Below, in pieces: positions 27,525-35,421 of a DNA stretch of 64,000 nucleotides (positions are counted from its first letter, which is position 1; every line of letters starts with the position of its first letter). Source of the stretch: Verrucomicrobia bacterium SCGC AAA164-E04. GTDB lineage: Bacteria; Verrucomicrobiota; Verrucomicrobiia; Limisphaerales; AAA164-E04. The stretch covers positions 58,100 through 122,099 of the forward strand of contig KB911979.1 of the NCBI GenBank assembly GCA_000383715.1. The letters are read 5' to 3'. The notes under the pieces are model-generated. The model saw only the letters and a list, made by a program, of their open reading frames with translations. It ran no database searches and had not been told where the DNA came from. The translations under genes were made by a program, and so were the position numbers.

Positions 27525-28636
27525 GCTTGTTTCAAGCGTTTGTAAAGTTGATGTATAAATATGGCGTTATCGCATTGTAAATAATGCATGATTCCGCCCA
27601 TACGGGAGTAACTCTTACAGAACCTCAAGTAATAGGCAGGGCTGTTCTTGGGAGGTTCACCCTTTGTCCAATCCCATTTGCCGCCATCCTGCAGGTCCAC
27701 GACATGAATGGAATGGCCTGTGACATTTTGGCGGTCTTCTTGACGCCTCACGTTGTGTACGCAGCTCAAACTCTTTTCAAAAACCTGCGGTCCCATGATC
27801 GCTGATCCAATAGATAAAACAGAACCTTGATCCAGTCCCTCCACTGCTTTGCAGAAGAGTTCGAAATCTGATTCTGCTGCACGCCCTACGATGCTTCCTT
27901 TGAACATAGGGTGATTGGTAATGATATCATATCCAATGCCAGGATGCACAGAAACAGGGACTCCATGTGCATAGGCATTTGCCAGGATGGATGCTTTTTT
28001 ATTTCTGTTTTTGACCGCGTGAAACCCAGGTTTGAGTTGAAACTGACTCATCAATCGAAGGCAGTCTGCTTGTGCTGCTGCTTGTCTGGAAGCTGGATCT
28101 TTGATGATAGCCTCCCTCAGCGTTTCGGGAGAAGGAAGTTCGCATCCATCTTGAGTAATGAATTGACCCAGTGAGCATCCGTAGCCTTTGTTTTCCAGTC
28201 CGCCCGCTGCCAGAGCCAGCATGATGGAACGTCCCGTTTCATCCCATGCCCCAAACGTGCCGGTTTCGACGTTTTCCCTCACGGATTCAGTGGATCGGCC
28301 CAGAAAAGCATATTCAAAATCGTGAATGGTGCCTGCACCGTTGGTTGCAAGATGTGTCAGCCAATCTTGCGCCATCATTTCATCAAGGATCAGTGCGGCA
28401 CCATTGCGTAATAAATGAGCTCCATAGATGAGCATGACCGAAGCTCCACGATTCCGTGCTTTTAGAATGGATTGAGCGCAGGTGTCTATTTGCGAAGCCA
28501 GATCAGGATTCACCTCACCTGATTTCGACTCTGGATCCACCAGAATATCTTCCACGCTGGTGAGGCTTTTTCTTTCCTCGATAGGGAAAACCTTCAATCG
28601 CGAACGATCAAAGGGAGGTTCAAAAATTTTATTCAT
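27521..28636 (-). CDS. Conserved protein of unknown function between HAD and PfkB genes
   Basis: 371 residues, soluble, no signal peptide. Visible features are a glycine-rich Rossmann-like centre: RGASVMLIYGAHLLRNGAAL, LATNGAGTIHDFEYAFLGRS and the following ETGTFGAWDETG, then VPVSVHPGIGYDIITNHP and VLSIGSAIMGPQVFEKSL. The pattern of a central NAD-type fold with asparagine/glycine turns recalls the deoxyhypusine-synthase-like superfamily, but the active-site Lys region of true deoxyhypusine synthase is not present, so I do not call it that. It is coupled by a four-base overlap to the PfkB kinase and lies 71 bp after the HAD gene. A step in the same sugar pathway is likely. Confidence 0.7.
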   Translation of the reverse strand: MNKIFEPPFDRSRLKVFPIEERKSLTSVEDILVDPESKSGEVNPDLASQIDTCAQSILKARNRGASVMLIYGAHLLRNGAALILDEMMAQDWLTHLATNGAGTIHDFEYAFLGRSTESVRENVETGTFGAWDETGRSIMLALAAGGLENKGYGCSLGQFITQDGCELPSPETLREAIIKDPASRQAAAQADCLRLMSQFQLKPGFHAVKNRNKKASILANAYAHGVPVSVHPGIGYDIITNHPMFKGSIVGRAAESDFELFCKAVEGLDQGSVLSIGSAIMGPQVFEKSLSCVHNVRRQEDRQNVTGHSIHVVDLQDGGKWDWTKGEPPKNSPAYYLRFCKSYSRMGGIMHYLQCDNAIFIHQLYKRLKQA

Positions 28637-28707
28637 ATGCTAAGGTAAACTCTTCTTGTCAACCTGCTCTTTCCGGCTTTCTCGCTGTCAGCTTTTCCCG
28701 CATTGTA

Positions 28708-29565
28708 TCAAAAAGCTGGTTGATCGGTCAGCTGTGGCATCAATACCTCTATATCCCGATAATCAGGAATCAACACATCGGCACCCACACCCATCAAACG
28801 CTTTCGTTTCCATTCATCGATATTGCCACTTCCATTGTTGGCTTCATCGCTGGCCACTGCGACAGCGAGTCCACCCACTTCCTTTGTGTTTTCAATTTCC
28901 ACATATCCATCACCAAAGGATAAAAGACGTTCACCCGGAATGTTGTTTTCGCGTAAAATTCGATCAATGACCATTTTCTTTGAGAAAGATTTGTAATCGT
29001 CCAGGGCGCCATAAATGTGCCCCTTGAAGTAATGGTCCAGCCCGAGGATCTTTGCTTCTTCCTTGACAAAGGGTTCGTCAGTCCCACTGGCCAAATAAAC
29101 GGGGAGGCCCTTGCTGGTCAGGAGATCAAGCATGTGGCGAGCGCCGTGGACAACATGTTCATCGGCTTTTATTTCACCTGACAAGATTGCTTGTTTGCGG
29201 TTTTGAATGCGGAGATCCAGACGCCTTAAGTATTCGTGCTTGTACCAAAGAGGTTCTTTGGGAGATCCTCCTCGCTCCTTGATTCGCTCTGCAAGTTGGA
29301 TCATCTGGTAGATAGTTTGTTTTCCGTTCAATTTCATGATGTCGTCGAGCAGCATGTTTTTGACGGATTCTTCTGACTCTCCCGTTTTGTCTGGTAGCAT
29401 CTCAACGAACATCGGGAGCATGACCTCAGGCCAACCTTCACGGACAAGAGACAAAGTGCCATCGAAATCGAACACTACATATTGAATGGAATGCCTCTTC
29501 CTAAAATGAGGTGAAAATTCAACATGTCCTGAATACTTGTTCTCCAATTGTGCCATGTTCGACAT
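28708..29565 (-). CDS. HAD-family hydrolase, probable sugar-phosphate phosphatase
   Basis: 285 residues. VVFDFDGTLS gives the nucleophile D33 and acid/base D35, VYLASGTDEPF is motif II, and RLLSFGDGYVEIENTKEVGG is motif IV. A large helical cap lies between motifs I and II (about 45-150). This is the first gene of the HAD - unknown - PfkB operon on the minus strand. In heptose pathways a HAD enzyme (GmhB) removes phosphate after a PfkB kinase step; this protein is longer than GmhB and has a different cap, so the substrate is uncertain. Confidence 0.8.
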   Translation of the reverse strand: MSNMAQLENKYSGHVEFSPHFRKRHSIQYVVFDFDGTLSLVREGWPEVMLPMFVEMLPDKTGESEESVKNMLLDDIMKLNGKQTIYQMIQLAERIKERGGSPKEPLWYKHEYLRRLDLRIQNRKQAILSGEIKADEHVVHGARHMLDLLTSKGLPVYLASGTDEPFVKEEAKILGLDHYFKGHIYGALDDYKSFSKKMVIDRILRENNIPGERLLSFGDGYVEIENTKEVGGLAVAVASDEANNGSGNIDEWKRKRLMGVGADVLIPDYRDIEVLMPQLTDQPAF

Positions 29566-29689
29566 CCTGCCAAACCCTCACCTGGCATGCAACGCTGCAA
29601 CTTTTGAATAGAAGCGAATTTTCAGTTCGTGATTTTTTATCAGGTTTTACTGGTCTTTTTCCCCTGGCTTGTGAACTATATTTCAAATC

Positions 29690-30409
29690 ATGAAAAAACT
29701 AATCTACTCACTAGTCGGAGTGTTCTGTGTTTTTTGCAGTACTCTTCATGCCGATCACCACAAAGCCACAGTCAATCTCGCAGGCAAATGGGATGCGTCC
29801 GCTTCCATTGATGAATTTGAATCACGTGATTCAGTATTTACCATTCGGAAAAATGGCGATAAGTGGGCCGCAAGCATGGTCAATGAAGAAGGGGTCAAGC
29901 AGGACATGGATCGCGTTGAGCTGGATGGTAAAACATTAGCCATCGCTTTTGATTTTGAAAGAGATGGCAACAAGGGAGTCATAGGCGCCAAAGCAGATTT
30001 GCAGAAAGACGGCAGTTTATCGGGGAAATGGTTTGTTCGCTCTGAGGATGGGGTTGAGCAGATGTCCAATGATTGGAAAGCTGTCCGTTCTCTCCCACCT
30101 GTCTTTGCTGGTAAGTGGGATGTTGTGGCAGAAACCGACCAGGATCTCATGGAGCATGCTATGATCGTTGAAAAATCAGGCTCGGGTTTTTCTGCTCTGG
30201 CTTCCACGGACGATGGCGAAACAAATTACAACCGTGTCAAAGTGCTTAAGAACGGGCTGAAAATGGAAATTCCTTTTGGCGGAGGCACAGTCAAAATAGC
30301 TGCGAAACTCTCAGCTGCCCAGAAGTTGGTCGGCGAGTGGAAATATTACGATGATTTCAACGAAGAAGTGGCTAAAGGAAACTGGTCGGCAACCAAGACC
30401 AAGAAGTAA
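29690..30409 (+). CDS. Secreted beta-rich protein with internal duplication, unknown function
   Basis: 239 residues with a signal peptide ending near STLHADHH. Two similar halves are visible: VNLAGKWDASASIDEFES at about 29 and PVFAGKWDVVAETDQDLM at about 139. Each is followed by alternating beta segments (GDKWAASMVNEEG / GSGFSALASTDDG; VELDGKTLAIAFDFE / VKVLKNGLKMEIPFG) and a closing SGKWFV / VGEWKY. The design suggests two small lipocalin- or streptavidin-like barrels. I do not recognise the family. It is divergent from the HAD gene and ends in front of a perfect hairpin. Confidence 0.7.
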   Translation: MKKLIYSLVGVFCVFCSTLHADHHKATVNLAGKWDASASIDEFESRDSVFTIRKNGDKWAASMVNEEGVKQDMDRVELDGKTLAIAFDFERDGNKGVIGAKADLQKDGSLSGKWFVRSEDGVEQMSNDWKAVRSLPPVFAGKWDVVAETDQDLMEHAMIVEKSGSGFSALASTDDGETNYNRVKVLKNGLKMEIPFGGGTVKIAAKLSAAQKLVGEWKYYDDFNEEVAKGNWSATKTKK

Positions 30410-30441
30410 CTGATTTCCCTGCTTCATTAAACTTCATTTGA

Positions 30442-30477
30442 AGACCAGACCGACGTTTAGCCACGCCTGTCTGGTCT
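30442..30477 (+). terminator. Perfect 9-bp inverted repeat after the duplicated beta-protein gene
   Basis: AGACCAGAC at 30442-30450 pairs with GTCTGGTCT at 30469-30477 across an 18-base loop, 32 bases after the stop. There is no T run after it, so it is either a weak terminator or an mRNA 3'-end structure. Confidence 0.4.
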
Positions 30478-30548
30478 ATTGCACACAACAAGGTCACTGA
30501 AATCTCAAGGCTGAATCCCTGAGGTCACCCTGATATATATTGATATCC

Positions 30549-31491
30549 ATGAAAATCAACGGGGCCGCGTTCATTATCTTATCCTTGTTATGTTCAATTC
30601 CTTTTGCTCAAGCCGAAAGATTGGTCCTCGTCGGGGCATCCTATGGGAAGAACATATTGGCGATTTGTGATTCCCGGGGCGAACTGCTCTGGTCCCACAA
30701 GACGGCAGGACCAAACAAGGGCCATACAGGGCATCACGATCTGCAGTTGCTTGAAAATGGGAATATTCTTTTCCACGATACATGGACTACCTTGACTGAA
30801 ATCACACTGGATAAAAAAGTCGTGTGGACGTATGACTCAGCGACGATGAATGGGAATGAAGGTAAAAGAGTGGACGTGCATGCATTCAAGCGACTCCCCA
30901 ATGGTCACACCATCATCGCTGAAAGTGGAATAGGGCGCATCCTCGAAGTGGATCAAGCAGGGAAGTTGGTTCACTCATTTCCACTCAAAAAAGGGGGGAC
31001 GCAATCGACTCGTCTTCTGAGAATGACCCCTGATGGGAATTACCTCGTATGCTCTGAGAATCCGGGAGTTGTTACAGAATATGACCGTTCTGGAAATGTC
31101 GTCTGGGATTATGTAATCAACACACGGGTCTACGGTGCTATTCGACTGAGCAATGGCAATACGCTTATTGCTTCAGGGGGGGGGGAACAGTGTCCTTGAA
31201 GTTACTCCGCAGAAACAAGTGGTGTGGGAAATCAACGGGCAAGTGCCAAAAACAGATATTGAGTTGAAGTGGACAACGTGTCTGGAAGAGCTGGAGAATG
31301 GTCATTTCATGGTAGGGAACTGCCACGCGGGTCCCGGTAATCCTCAAATTTTTGAAATCACGCGCGAGAAGCAGATTCAATGGTCATTTGATCAATTCGA
31401 TTTAGTAGGCAATGGGCTCGCCTGCTGGCAAATCATCGAAGGTAGTCAAGCGGCAATGGTACGTCAAAAATTAGCGGCCTTGAGGCCTTAA
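30549..31491 (+). CDS. Secreted beta-propeller (PQQ/arylsulfotransferase-like) protein, frameshifted at a G10 tract
   Basis: The first part, from the ATG at 30549, has a signal peptide (ending FAQAE) and propeller blades such as GASYGKNILAICDSRGELLW, QLLENGNILFHDTW, RLPNGHTIIAESG and RLSNGNTLIASGGG. The frame then stops at 31197-31199. The next frame continues the same fold without loss: NSVLEVTPQKQVVWEINGQV and LEELENGHFMVGNCHAG, ending at 31491. The break falls in ten consecutive G at 31176-31185; nine G would join the two parts into one protein of about 313 residues. The gene is therefore either a sequencing or assembly error, a phase-off allele, or read by slippage. Function is unknown; this fold often binds sugars or quinones outside the cell. 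Confidence 0.75.
31176..31185 (+). repeat. G10 homopolymer at a frameshift
   Basis: Ten G in a row inside the beta-propeller gene. The downstream frame is restored with nine G, so this tract decides whether a full-length product is made. Confidence 0.9.
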
Positions 31492-32230
31492 TTGATTCTG
31501 GATTCAGTCCAGCAGTCAAAGCGCATCCCCCCCCACTGAAATCCAATGCATCGTCGATTTCGGCTTTGCGATTTTTGTTGAGTTCGAGGAACAACTTCCC
31601 GTTCCGTATTTCGAACGTTTTCAAATGATCAAGAAGCTTCGTGGTTTCCGGATCCATTTCCGCGTTTTCAAACAAATTCACTCCAATAATTACATTTTGA
31701 ACCGCAGCGGGCAAGGTTTTGCCCTTGATTTCAATGGATTGGATGATCACCGACAGCTTGCCTTCCCGAACCGATATTTTAAAACTACCCGAGCCGTTAA
31801 CGTATCGCCTGGTATCCGAGTTCAGATTCAATTCATCCAGGGGAATACTGACCTGTCCCTGCAGGGCATTTCCCTCGATTTTCAAGTAAGCCCTTCCTTT
31901 GAGCTTTTCAAGCTGGGCATCATGGAAGATAAGTGCATTGATTTCTTCAGTAGTGAGTTCGAGTGGTGGAGAAGCTTCTTTGGTCTGAATGGCCTTTCTG
32001 AATCGCTCGACGCGTTGTTTCAGCATCGACAGTTCAGCTTCCTCCAGTAATACCTCTGGTAATTGGATGGGATCTTCATCGGTGTAATTCTCGACTAATT
32101 TGCCTGCGGCTGCATTGAATGCATAATAAAGCACCAACGGCATCGCTACAAAAAAGACCAATCCGAATACGATGGACGTCAGGCACCCATAAAAAAGGCA
32201 ACCTTTTTTATTTTTTTCCGTTGCGCACAT
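31433..32230 (-). CDS. Membrane-anchored protein of unknown function, end decided by a G8 tract
   Basis: 265 residues as read. One N-terminal membrane helix (about 12-37) is followed by a helical linker and a beta-rich domain (LELTTEEINALIFHD, KGRAYLKIEGNALQGQVSIP, GSGSFKISVREGKLSVIIQS), then LFLELNKNRKAEIDDALDFS. The general plan is that of single-pass periplasmic lipid-binding-like domains, but I cannot name the family. The last 25 residues are read after eight G (C8 on plus, 31527-31534) and overlap the convergent propeller gene by 59 bp. With seven G the frame would stop at 31516, leaving 24 bp between the two genes. The short version is more likely the ancestral end. Confidence 0.75.
   Translation of the reverse strand: MCATEKNKKGCLFYGCLTSIVFGLVFFVAMPLVLYYAFNAAAGKLVENYTDEDPIQLPEVLLEEAELSMLKQRVERFRKAIQTKEASPPLELTTEEINALIFHDAQLEKLKGRAYLKIEGNALQGQVSIPLDELNLNSDTRRYVNGSGSFKISVREGKLSVIIQSIEIKGKTLPAAVQNVIIGVNLFENAEMDPETTKLLDHLKTFEIRNGKLFLELNKNRKAEIDDALDFSGGGCALTAGLNPESIKASRPLIFDVPLPLDYLR
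31527..31534 (-). repeat. G8 homopolymer near the 3' end of the membrane-anchored gene
   Basis: Eight C on the plus strand, eight G in the coding strand. One G fewer puts a TGA in frame at 31516-31518 and removes the overlap with the convergent gene. Confidence 0.85.
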
Positions 32231-32440
32231 GATTTGATTTCTTTAGCTCAGATCGAAGTGCATCCACAATACCCGTCTAAGAAAGGCTAATGCAATGCTT
32301 AGCACCTGTATGCCTCCATTAGAGAACAAAACCCTTTCGATTATCTTTAATGGCAGCCAATTTGCTTTAATTATAGACGAAACGAGCATTGACAGGCCAT
32401 TGATGCATAATTACTTTGTTTCCAATCAAAATTTAAACTT

Positions 32441-32845
32441 ATGGCAGACGATCAAAAGACTCCGCAAGGTGGAGCGGCACCCGCCGACAGTGGCAATGTG
32501 CAGCCCAAAAAGGAAACGGTAAGAATCAATCTTCCTCCAAAGCCTACTGCGGCACCGACGGTTAAAATTCCTGCACCCTCGGCAATAGCAGGTGCAAAAC
32601 CCGGTGCGGCTCCAGCAGCGGCTGCGGGCGGTGTGGCTGGTTCAACCCAAAAACTACCCTCAGCAGCACCTAAGGCAGCACCTGCAGCTCCTCCCATGGG
32701 AGGGAAATCTCCTGTGAGGCCTTCACCTGCCATGGCGCCAAGAGCTTCTGCATCAGCAGTTGCCGTGAGTGGGACTGATAAAGGTCTGGCGATTGCCGCC
32801 ACCATCGTGACCCTTGTTGTTGCTTTACGCTTATTTTTCCTCTAA
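32441..32845 (+). CDS. Ala/Pro-rich tail-anchored membrane protein
   Basis: 134 residues. The N-terminal 110 are low-complexity Ala/Pro/Lys/Gly with the short motif KETVRINLPPKP and no predicted fold. A single hydrophobic helix at about 114-133 (GLAIAATIVTLVVALRLFFL) ends the protein, so it is tail-anchored with the disordered part in the cytoplasm. I associate the motif with small proteins conserved in Verrucomicrobiota, from memory. It is followed 31 bp later by thioredoxin. Function unknown. Confidence 0.65.
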   Translation: MADDQKTPQGGAAPADSGNVQPKKETVRINLPPKPTAAPTVKIPAPSAIAGAKPGAAPAAAAGGVAGSTQKLPSAAPKAAPAAPPMGGKSPVRPSPAMAPRASASAVAVSGTDKGLAIAATIVTLVVALRLFFL

Positions 32846-32876
32846 GCCCCCTGTTCACTGTATTATATATTAATTC

Positions 32877-33194
32877 ATGGAAAGTATTAACGAAGCCAAT
32901 TTCGACGAAAAAGTTATCCAATCTTCTTCTCCTGCCTTGGTTGATTTCTGGGCAGAATGGTGTGGTCCCTGCAAGATGCTGACCCCTGTTCTCGAGGAAC
33001 TTTCGAGCGAGAATGAGTCCAAAATCAACATTTTCAAAGTCAATGTTGATGAAAATCAGCAACTCGCTGTAAAATATGGAATACGGTCCATTCCCACGCT
33101 TCTGCTCTTCAAGGGAGGGGAAATTCAAGAACAGATCGTCGGCCTGAAGAGCAAATCTGATTTACAGACCAGCATTGACAATATGGCAGACTGA
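32877..33194 (+). CDS. trxA: Thioredoxin
   Basis: 105 residues, normal length. The active site is C29-G-P-C32 in FWAEWCGPCKMLTPVLEEL, and the cis-Pro loop is IRSIPTLLLFKGGE. No signal peptide, so cytoplasmic. It reduces disulfides in ribonucleotide reductase and other enzymes. It follows the tail-anchored protein and precedes a GspF-like gene, with a hairpin between. Confidence 0.97.
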   Translation: MESINEANFDEKVIQSSSPALVDFWAEWCGPCKMLTPVLEELSSENESKINIFKVNVDENQQLAVKYGIRSIPTLLLFKGGEIQEQIVGLKSKSDLQTSIDNMAD

Positions 33195-33219
33195 TTCATT
33201 TCGGGGAGCGACCTTCGTC

Positions 33220-33241
33220 TTTCCGTGAAGTACCACGGAAA
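33220..33241 (+). promoter_or_regulatory. Perfect 8-bp hairpin just upstream of the GspF-like start
   Basis: TTTCCGTG (33220-33227) and CACGGAAA (33234-33241) with a six-base loop. It ends eight bases before the ATG at 33250, where a ribosome binding site would lie, and no T run follows. It could end the trxA message or mask initiation of the next gene. Confidence 0.45.
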
Positions 33242-33249
33242 CCAATATC

Positions 33250-34251
33250 ATGGCGTTCCTTTTAAATGCAGGGTCATCGGCCCAACAATCTGAATTTTAT
33301 CACCAGCTTGGCACCATGTGCGAAGCTGGTCTTTCTTTGCCGCAAAGCCTTGAAACTCTCGACCGTTCAAAAGGGTTCCGTGCCTACCAACAGCGCCTGA
33401 AGGATTGGCGCGAGGCGATTGGTCGTGGAGAAACCTTTGCTGAAGCTGTCTCTCATTCCAGAGGAGAAGTGCCAGATTTTGATCTAGCACTTCTACATGC
33501 AGGAGAGAATTCAGGGCGACTGGACGTGTGCTTCAGGCTGCTTTCTAAGTATTACAGTGGTCGGGCGGATAACATCCGTGAATTTCGGGGCACTCTTGCG
33601 TATCCAGCCTTTATCTTTCATTTCGCAGTTTTCATCATCCCTTTTCCAGCCTTGTTTCAATCAGGCAATCTTGCTGCCTATTTGTCAGCGACTTTAGGTG
33701 TTCTGATTCCGATTTACATGGCTTTGTTTGCCCTTTCGTGGGCTTCCAGTGGAACAAGAGCTTCAAGCTGGCGGAGAATGATTGAAGCAATGATTCGATT
33801 TGTACCGTTTCTTGGAGCGGCATTAAAATCCCTGGCATTATCACGATTCTGCCTGGCATTAGAATCCCTGCTTAATGCTGGCGTTTCGGTTTCCAACGCC
33901 TGGATCACAGCTGCAGATGCGAGTGGCTCGCCGTCCTTGATTGCAGAAGTAAGCTCTTTTCCCGATGCCATGGATTGTGGTCAAACTCCGTCCGAGTGGT
34001 TGGATTCCGCCTCCTTCTTCCCAGAGTTGTTCAGAATGTCCTATACCAGCGGCGAAGCTTCAGGACGCTTGGATGAAAACCTGACTCGATTGAGGAAAGT
34101 ATATGAAGAGGAGGGTAATCGAAAGCTTCGCACCTTTTCACAATGGTTACCAAGGTTGATTTACTTTGGGATACTTCTTGTGCTGGCCTACTACATTATT
34201 TCTTTCTGGACTGGGTACTTCAACGGTATACTTGACTCGGCTGATATCTAG
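33250..34251 (+). CDS. GspF/PilC-like inner membrane protein
   Basis: 333 residues with the T2SF repeat twice. The first copy, FYHQLGTMCEAGLSLPQSLETL with FAEAVSHSRGEVPDFDLALLHAGENSGRLD, is followed by two membrane segments at about 115-165. The second, FCLALESLLNAGVSVSNAWITA with LFRMSYTSGEASGRLDENL, is followed by a C-terminal membrane helix. GspF/PilC is the platform protein of type II secretion or type IV pili. No ATPase, secretin or pilin gene is nearby, so it is an orphan. It is shorter than the usual 400 residues and lacks the N-terminal cytoplasmic extension. Confidence 0.88.
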   Translation: MAFLLNAGSSAQQSEFYHQLGTMCEAGLSLPQSLETLDRSKGFRAYQQRLKDWREAIGRGETFAEAVSHSRGEVPDFDLALLHAGENSGRLDVCFRLLSKYYSGRADNIREFRGTLAYPAFIFHFAVFIIPFPALFQSGNLAAYLSATLGVLIPIYMALFALSWASSGTRASSWRRMIEAMIRFVPFLGAALKSLALSRFCLALESLLNAGVSVSNAWITAADASGSPSLIAEVSSFPDAMDCGQTPSEWLDSASFFPELFRMSYTSGEASGRLDENLTRLRKVYEEEGNRKLRTFSQWLPRLIYFGILLVLAYYIISFWTGYFNGILDSADI

Positions 34252-34269
34252 CCTCTTGATGAAGGGCTT

Positions 34270-35421
34270 ATGTGGACCATAGAAGAAATACAATCTGACG
34301 AATCGTTGCGTCGAAAAGAATTTCCAATATGCAGGGATCAGACTTTTCTGGCACATGCTGCCGTTTGCCCTGTCCCTGCGAGCGTATCCAAGGCCATTCA
34401 AACCTATGCTTCTGCATGTGAACTGGGGGATCAGGAAGATCAGGCGGGACTCCTGATTGCAGAAACTCGGGCGCTTGCGAGTCAGTTTCTAGGGGTGGGA
34501 GCGAATGAAACCGCTCTGGTAGGTCCAACCAGCCTCGCTTTGAGTTTCATTGCGACCGGTTTTTCCTGGCAGAAAAATGATGAGGTCCTTGTTTATTTCG
34601 ACGATTATCCATCCAATGTTTATCCTTGGATGGCTTTGTCCGAATGGGGAGTCAGGGTACGCTTCCTCAATGTACCGAAACCGGGACTGATCCGTCCTCA
34701 GGATATTTTAGGGCAAATCGATGAGAATACCCGTATGGTCGCTCTTGCTTCCTGTCATTTTCTCAGTGGATTTCGAATTGAAGTTGATGCCATCGGGAAA
34801 ATCCTCAAGGACCGAGGCATTGCTTTTTGTCTGGATGCCATTCAAACCATTGGGGCATTTCCAACGCCACTCAAACACGTGGATTTCATGGCAGCCGACG
34901 CGCATAAGTGGATGCTTGGTCCCTGTGCTGCGGGCTTGATGGTTGTTAAAAAAACAATGCAAACATTGTTACAACCAACCACTTTTGGTTGGCACAATGT
35001 TTCCTGCCCTGATTTTGTTGCTTCCGAGGAGTTTGAGTTAAGAGATGATGCACGAAGATATGAGGCTGGAAGTCATAACCTGATGGGGCTTGCTGGTCTG
35101 AAGGCTTCGCTCTCAATGCTCCAGCAATTAGGTGTCGAATCCATTGCCAAAGATTTGTTGGAAAAACGTAAATTTCTATCATCGATTCTGATTGAGAAAG
35201 GCTATCAGGTTCTGCATGCCGAAGTTCCCGAGGCAAACTCAAGCGGTATAGTTACTTTCCATCGCGACGGGGATGACATGTCACTATTACATCAAAGCCT
35301 GAAGGAAAAAAAATATCAAACCTCCTTGAGAACGGATCGAGATGGAAACCAATTTATTCGTTTATCACCTCATTTTTACAATACATTCTCTGAGTTGGAA
35401 CAGTTTCTTGCCCTAACTTAG
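34270..35421 (+). CDS. Class V aminotransferase, cysteine-desulfurase-like fold
   Basis: 383 residues. The PLP lysine is K213 in AADAHKWMLGP, with the upstream Asp in FCLDAIQTIGAF and the phosphate-binding region TSLALSFIATG. It resembles SufS/CsdA and kynureninase-like enzymes. The active-site Cys loop of true cysteine desulfurases (RxGHHCA) is not seen in the C-terminal part, so I do not call it SufS. It follows the GspF-like gene by 18 bp. Its 3' end overlaps the convergent PAP2 gene by nine bases. Substrate unknown. Confidence 0.85.
   Translation: MWTIEEIQSDESLRRKEFPICRDQTFLAHAAVCPVPASVSKAIQTYASACELGDQEDQAGLLIAETRALASQFLGVGANETALVGPTSLALSFIATGFSWQKNDEVLVYFDDYPSNVYPWMALSEWGVRVRFLNVPKPGLIRPQDILGQIDENTRMVALASCHFLSGFRIEVDAIGKILKDRGIAFCLDAIQTIGAFPTPLKHVDFMAADAHKWMLGPCAAGLMVVKKTMQTLLQPTTFGWHNVSCPDFVASEEFELRDDARRYEAGSHNLMGLAGLKASLSMLQQLGVESIAKDLLEKRKFLSSILIEKGYQVLHAEVPEANSSGIVTFHRDGDDMSLLHQSLKEKKYQTSLRTDRDGNQFIRLSPHFYNTFSELEQFLALT

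Noticed and set aside
27521..28636. Calling this gene deoxyhypusine synthase
   Set aside because: Only a general fold resemblance; the catalytic Lys segment is not found and the neighbours are sugar enzymes.
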